Part shown: positions 7,201-7,747 of the stretch, in pieces
Layout: every line of letters starts with the position of its first letter
Numbering within the stretch: position 1 is the first letter of the stretch
Made by a program: the position numbers and the translations under genes
The notes under the pieces: model-generated
What the model was told of the DNA's origin: nothing
Seen by the model: only the letters and a program-made list of their open reading frames with translations
Databases searched by the model: none
Source of the DNA: an uncultured Collinsella sp.
GTDB lineage: Bacteria > Actinomycetota > Coriobacteriia > Coriobacteriales > Coriobacteriaceae
DNA: 7,747 nt
NCBI GenBank assembly: GCA_900761995.1
Contig: CAAFEY010000089.1
Span: 1-7,747 of the forward strand
Direction: 5' to 3'

Positions 7201-7747
7201 AATTCTTGGAGACCTGTATTCCAACCATTTTTAATGAAACAACGGCGGTAATTGCTATCGCGATTGCACCAATAATACCGAGCGCTATCTGAATGGGATA
7301 TAACCCCAACACATGTCCAAATATGGAGAAAAACACTGCAGAAAAGAGAGCCCTTACCAGAGACGCGACGGAAAGGATCGTCGCGCGGAGATCGTCCGCT
7401 ATCGCGTCTTGGATTAAGTTTTCCGAAGTGATGTACACCACTTCTGGGAGAAAACAAAGCGCCATGCTAAGGCCAAACAAACACAGCGGATTTGAAGCGA
7501 ACCACGGAAGAATCATGAAAAGGCCGGCCTCGATTAGCATCGAGCCGAGCATGGTATTTCTTTTCCCGAAACGCGATGAGAAGAAATCTGCTGCAATGTA
7601 GGCCGTCGCATTTACTGCATAGGATGCACCGAAAAAGATTCCTATTATGGAGACGGGAGCATCAAATGCGTCGAATACCAACTGATTCAAGTTGTAATAA
7701 CTCCCATAGAATCCATCGAGCATGCTTGTGCCGATTAGAAGAAGCAA
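7199..7747 (-). CDS. Major facilitator superfamily transporter, C-terminal half only (start lies beyond the window)
   Basis: The frame enters from the right edge and ends at TGA (7201-7199), giving 182 residues. The first in-window codon is TTG, but nothing marks it as a start, and the family needs about 200 more residues upstream, so I treat the gene as partial. Hydrophobic segments at about 1-25, 31-56, 65-85, 88-112, 122-148 and 150-172 of the fragment fit transmembrane helices 7-12 of a 12-helix carrier. DFFSSRFGKRN (54-64) between the second and third segments matches the second-half copy of the MFS loop motif with its Arg/Gly/Lys/Arg charges. DDLRATILSVASLVRAL resembles the usual start of helix 11. 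Substrate cannot be inferred; multidrug or metabolite export is typical of such genes. GC is about 46% by hand count, well below dnaE, and codons absent from most of dnaE (TTA, TCA) and ATA occur near its end, suggesting foreign origin. Confidence 0.85.
   Translation of the reverse strand: MLLLIGTSMLDGFYGSYYNLNQLVFDAFDAPVSIIGIFFGASYAVNATAYIAADFFSSRFGKRNTMLGSMLIEAGLFMILPWFASNPLCLFGLSMALCFLPEVVYITSENLIQDAIADDLRATILSVASLVRALFSAVFFSIFGHVLGLYPIQIALGIIGAIAIAITAVVSLKMVGIQVSKN

Noticed and set aside
7104..7457. A 117-codon minus-strand frame overlapping the end of the MFS gene and running into the intergenic region
   Set aside because: It is out of frame with the MFS gene over most of its length, has no family resemblance, and no ribosome binding site that I could see. 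The overlapping frame has convincing membrane helices and an MFS motif.
1..7747. CRISPR arrays, tRNA genes, insertion sequences, or defence or toxin-antitoxin genes
   Set aside because: No regularly spaced repeats, cloverleaf-like sequence, transposase motifs or small gene pairs were seen. Over 95% of the window is occupied by three ordinary coding regions.

Overview
The window is a high-GC bacterial chromosome segment in which every supported gene lies on the minus strand. From right to left on the + strand, which is the order of transcription, it holds three things. They are the 3' half of a major facilitator superfamily (MFS) transporter gene, the complete gene for the replicative DNA polymerase III alpha subunit (dnaE), and most of a gene for a SWIM-type SNF2-family ATPase that runs off the left edge.

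The organism is probably an actinobacterium, and I favour the Coriobacteriia (Collinsella-like). This is an inference. It rests on the high GC, strong avoidance of TTA/CTA/TCA codons in dnaE, the long (1267 residue) DnaE with a PHP-domain insertion, and a SNF2 protein of the SWIM plus SNF2-associated-domain type common in Firmicutes and gut Actinobacteria. No rRNA or other taxonomic marker is present.

Layout: 1-3126 is the SNF2 ATPase, with its C-terminus outside the window. 3127-3154 is a 28-base gap carrying only a strong ribosome binding site. 3155-6958 is dnaE. 6959-7198 is the intergenic region with candidate dnaE promoters and a pair of short inverted repeats. 7199-7747 is the C-terminal half of the MFS transporter, with its N-terminus outside the window. 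dnaE and the SNF2 gene are close enough, with no visible terminator between them, to be one transcript. This puts a dsDNA translocase behind the chromosomal replicase. The MFS gene is visibly different in composition (about 46% GC by hand count, against roughly 60% or more in sampled dnaE lines) and is probably a separate unit, perhaps acquired.

I did not find a convincing undescribed system here. The points most worth a second look are the lineage-type insertions in DnaE, its apparently complete PHP metal site, the dnaE-SNF2 linkage, and the compositional break upstream of dnaE. The very long open frames opposite dnaE and the SNF2 gene are explained by codon bias and are not annotated.
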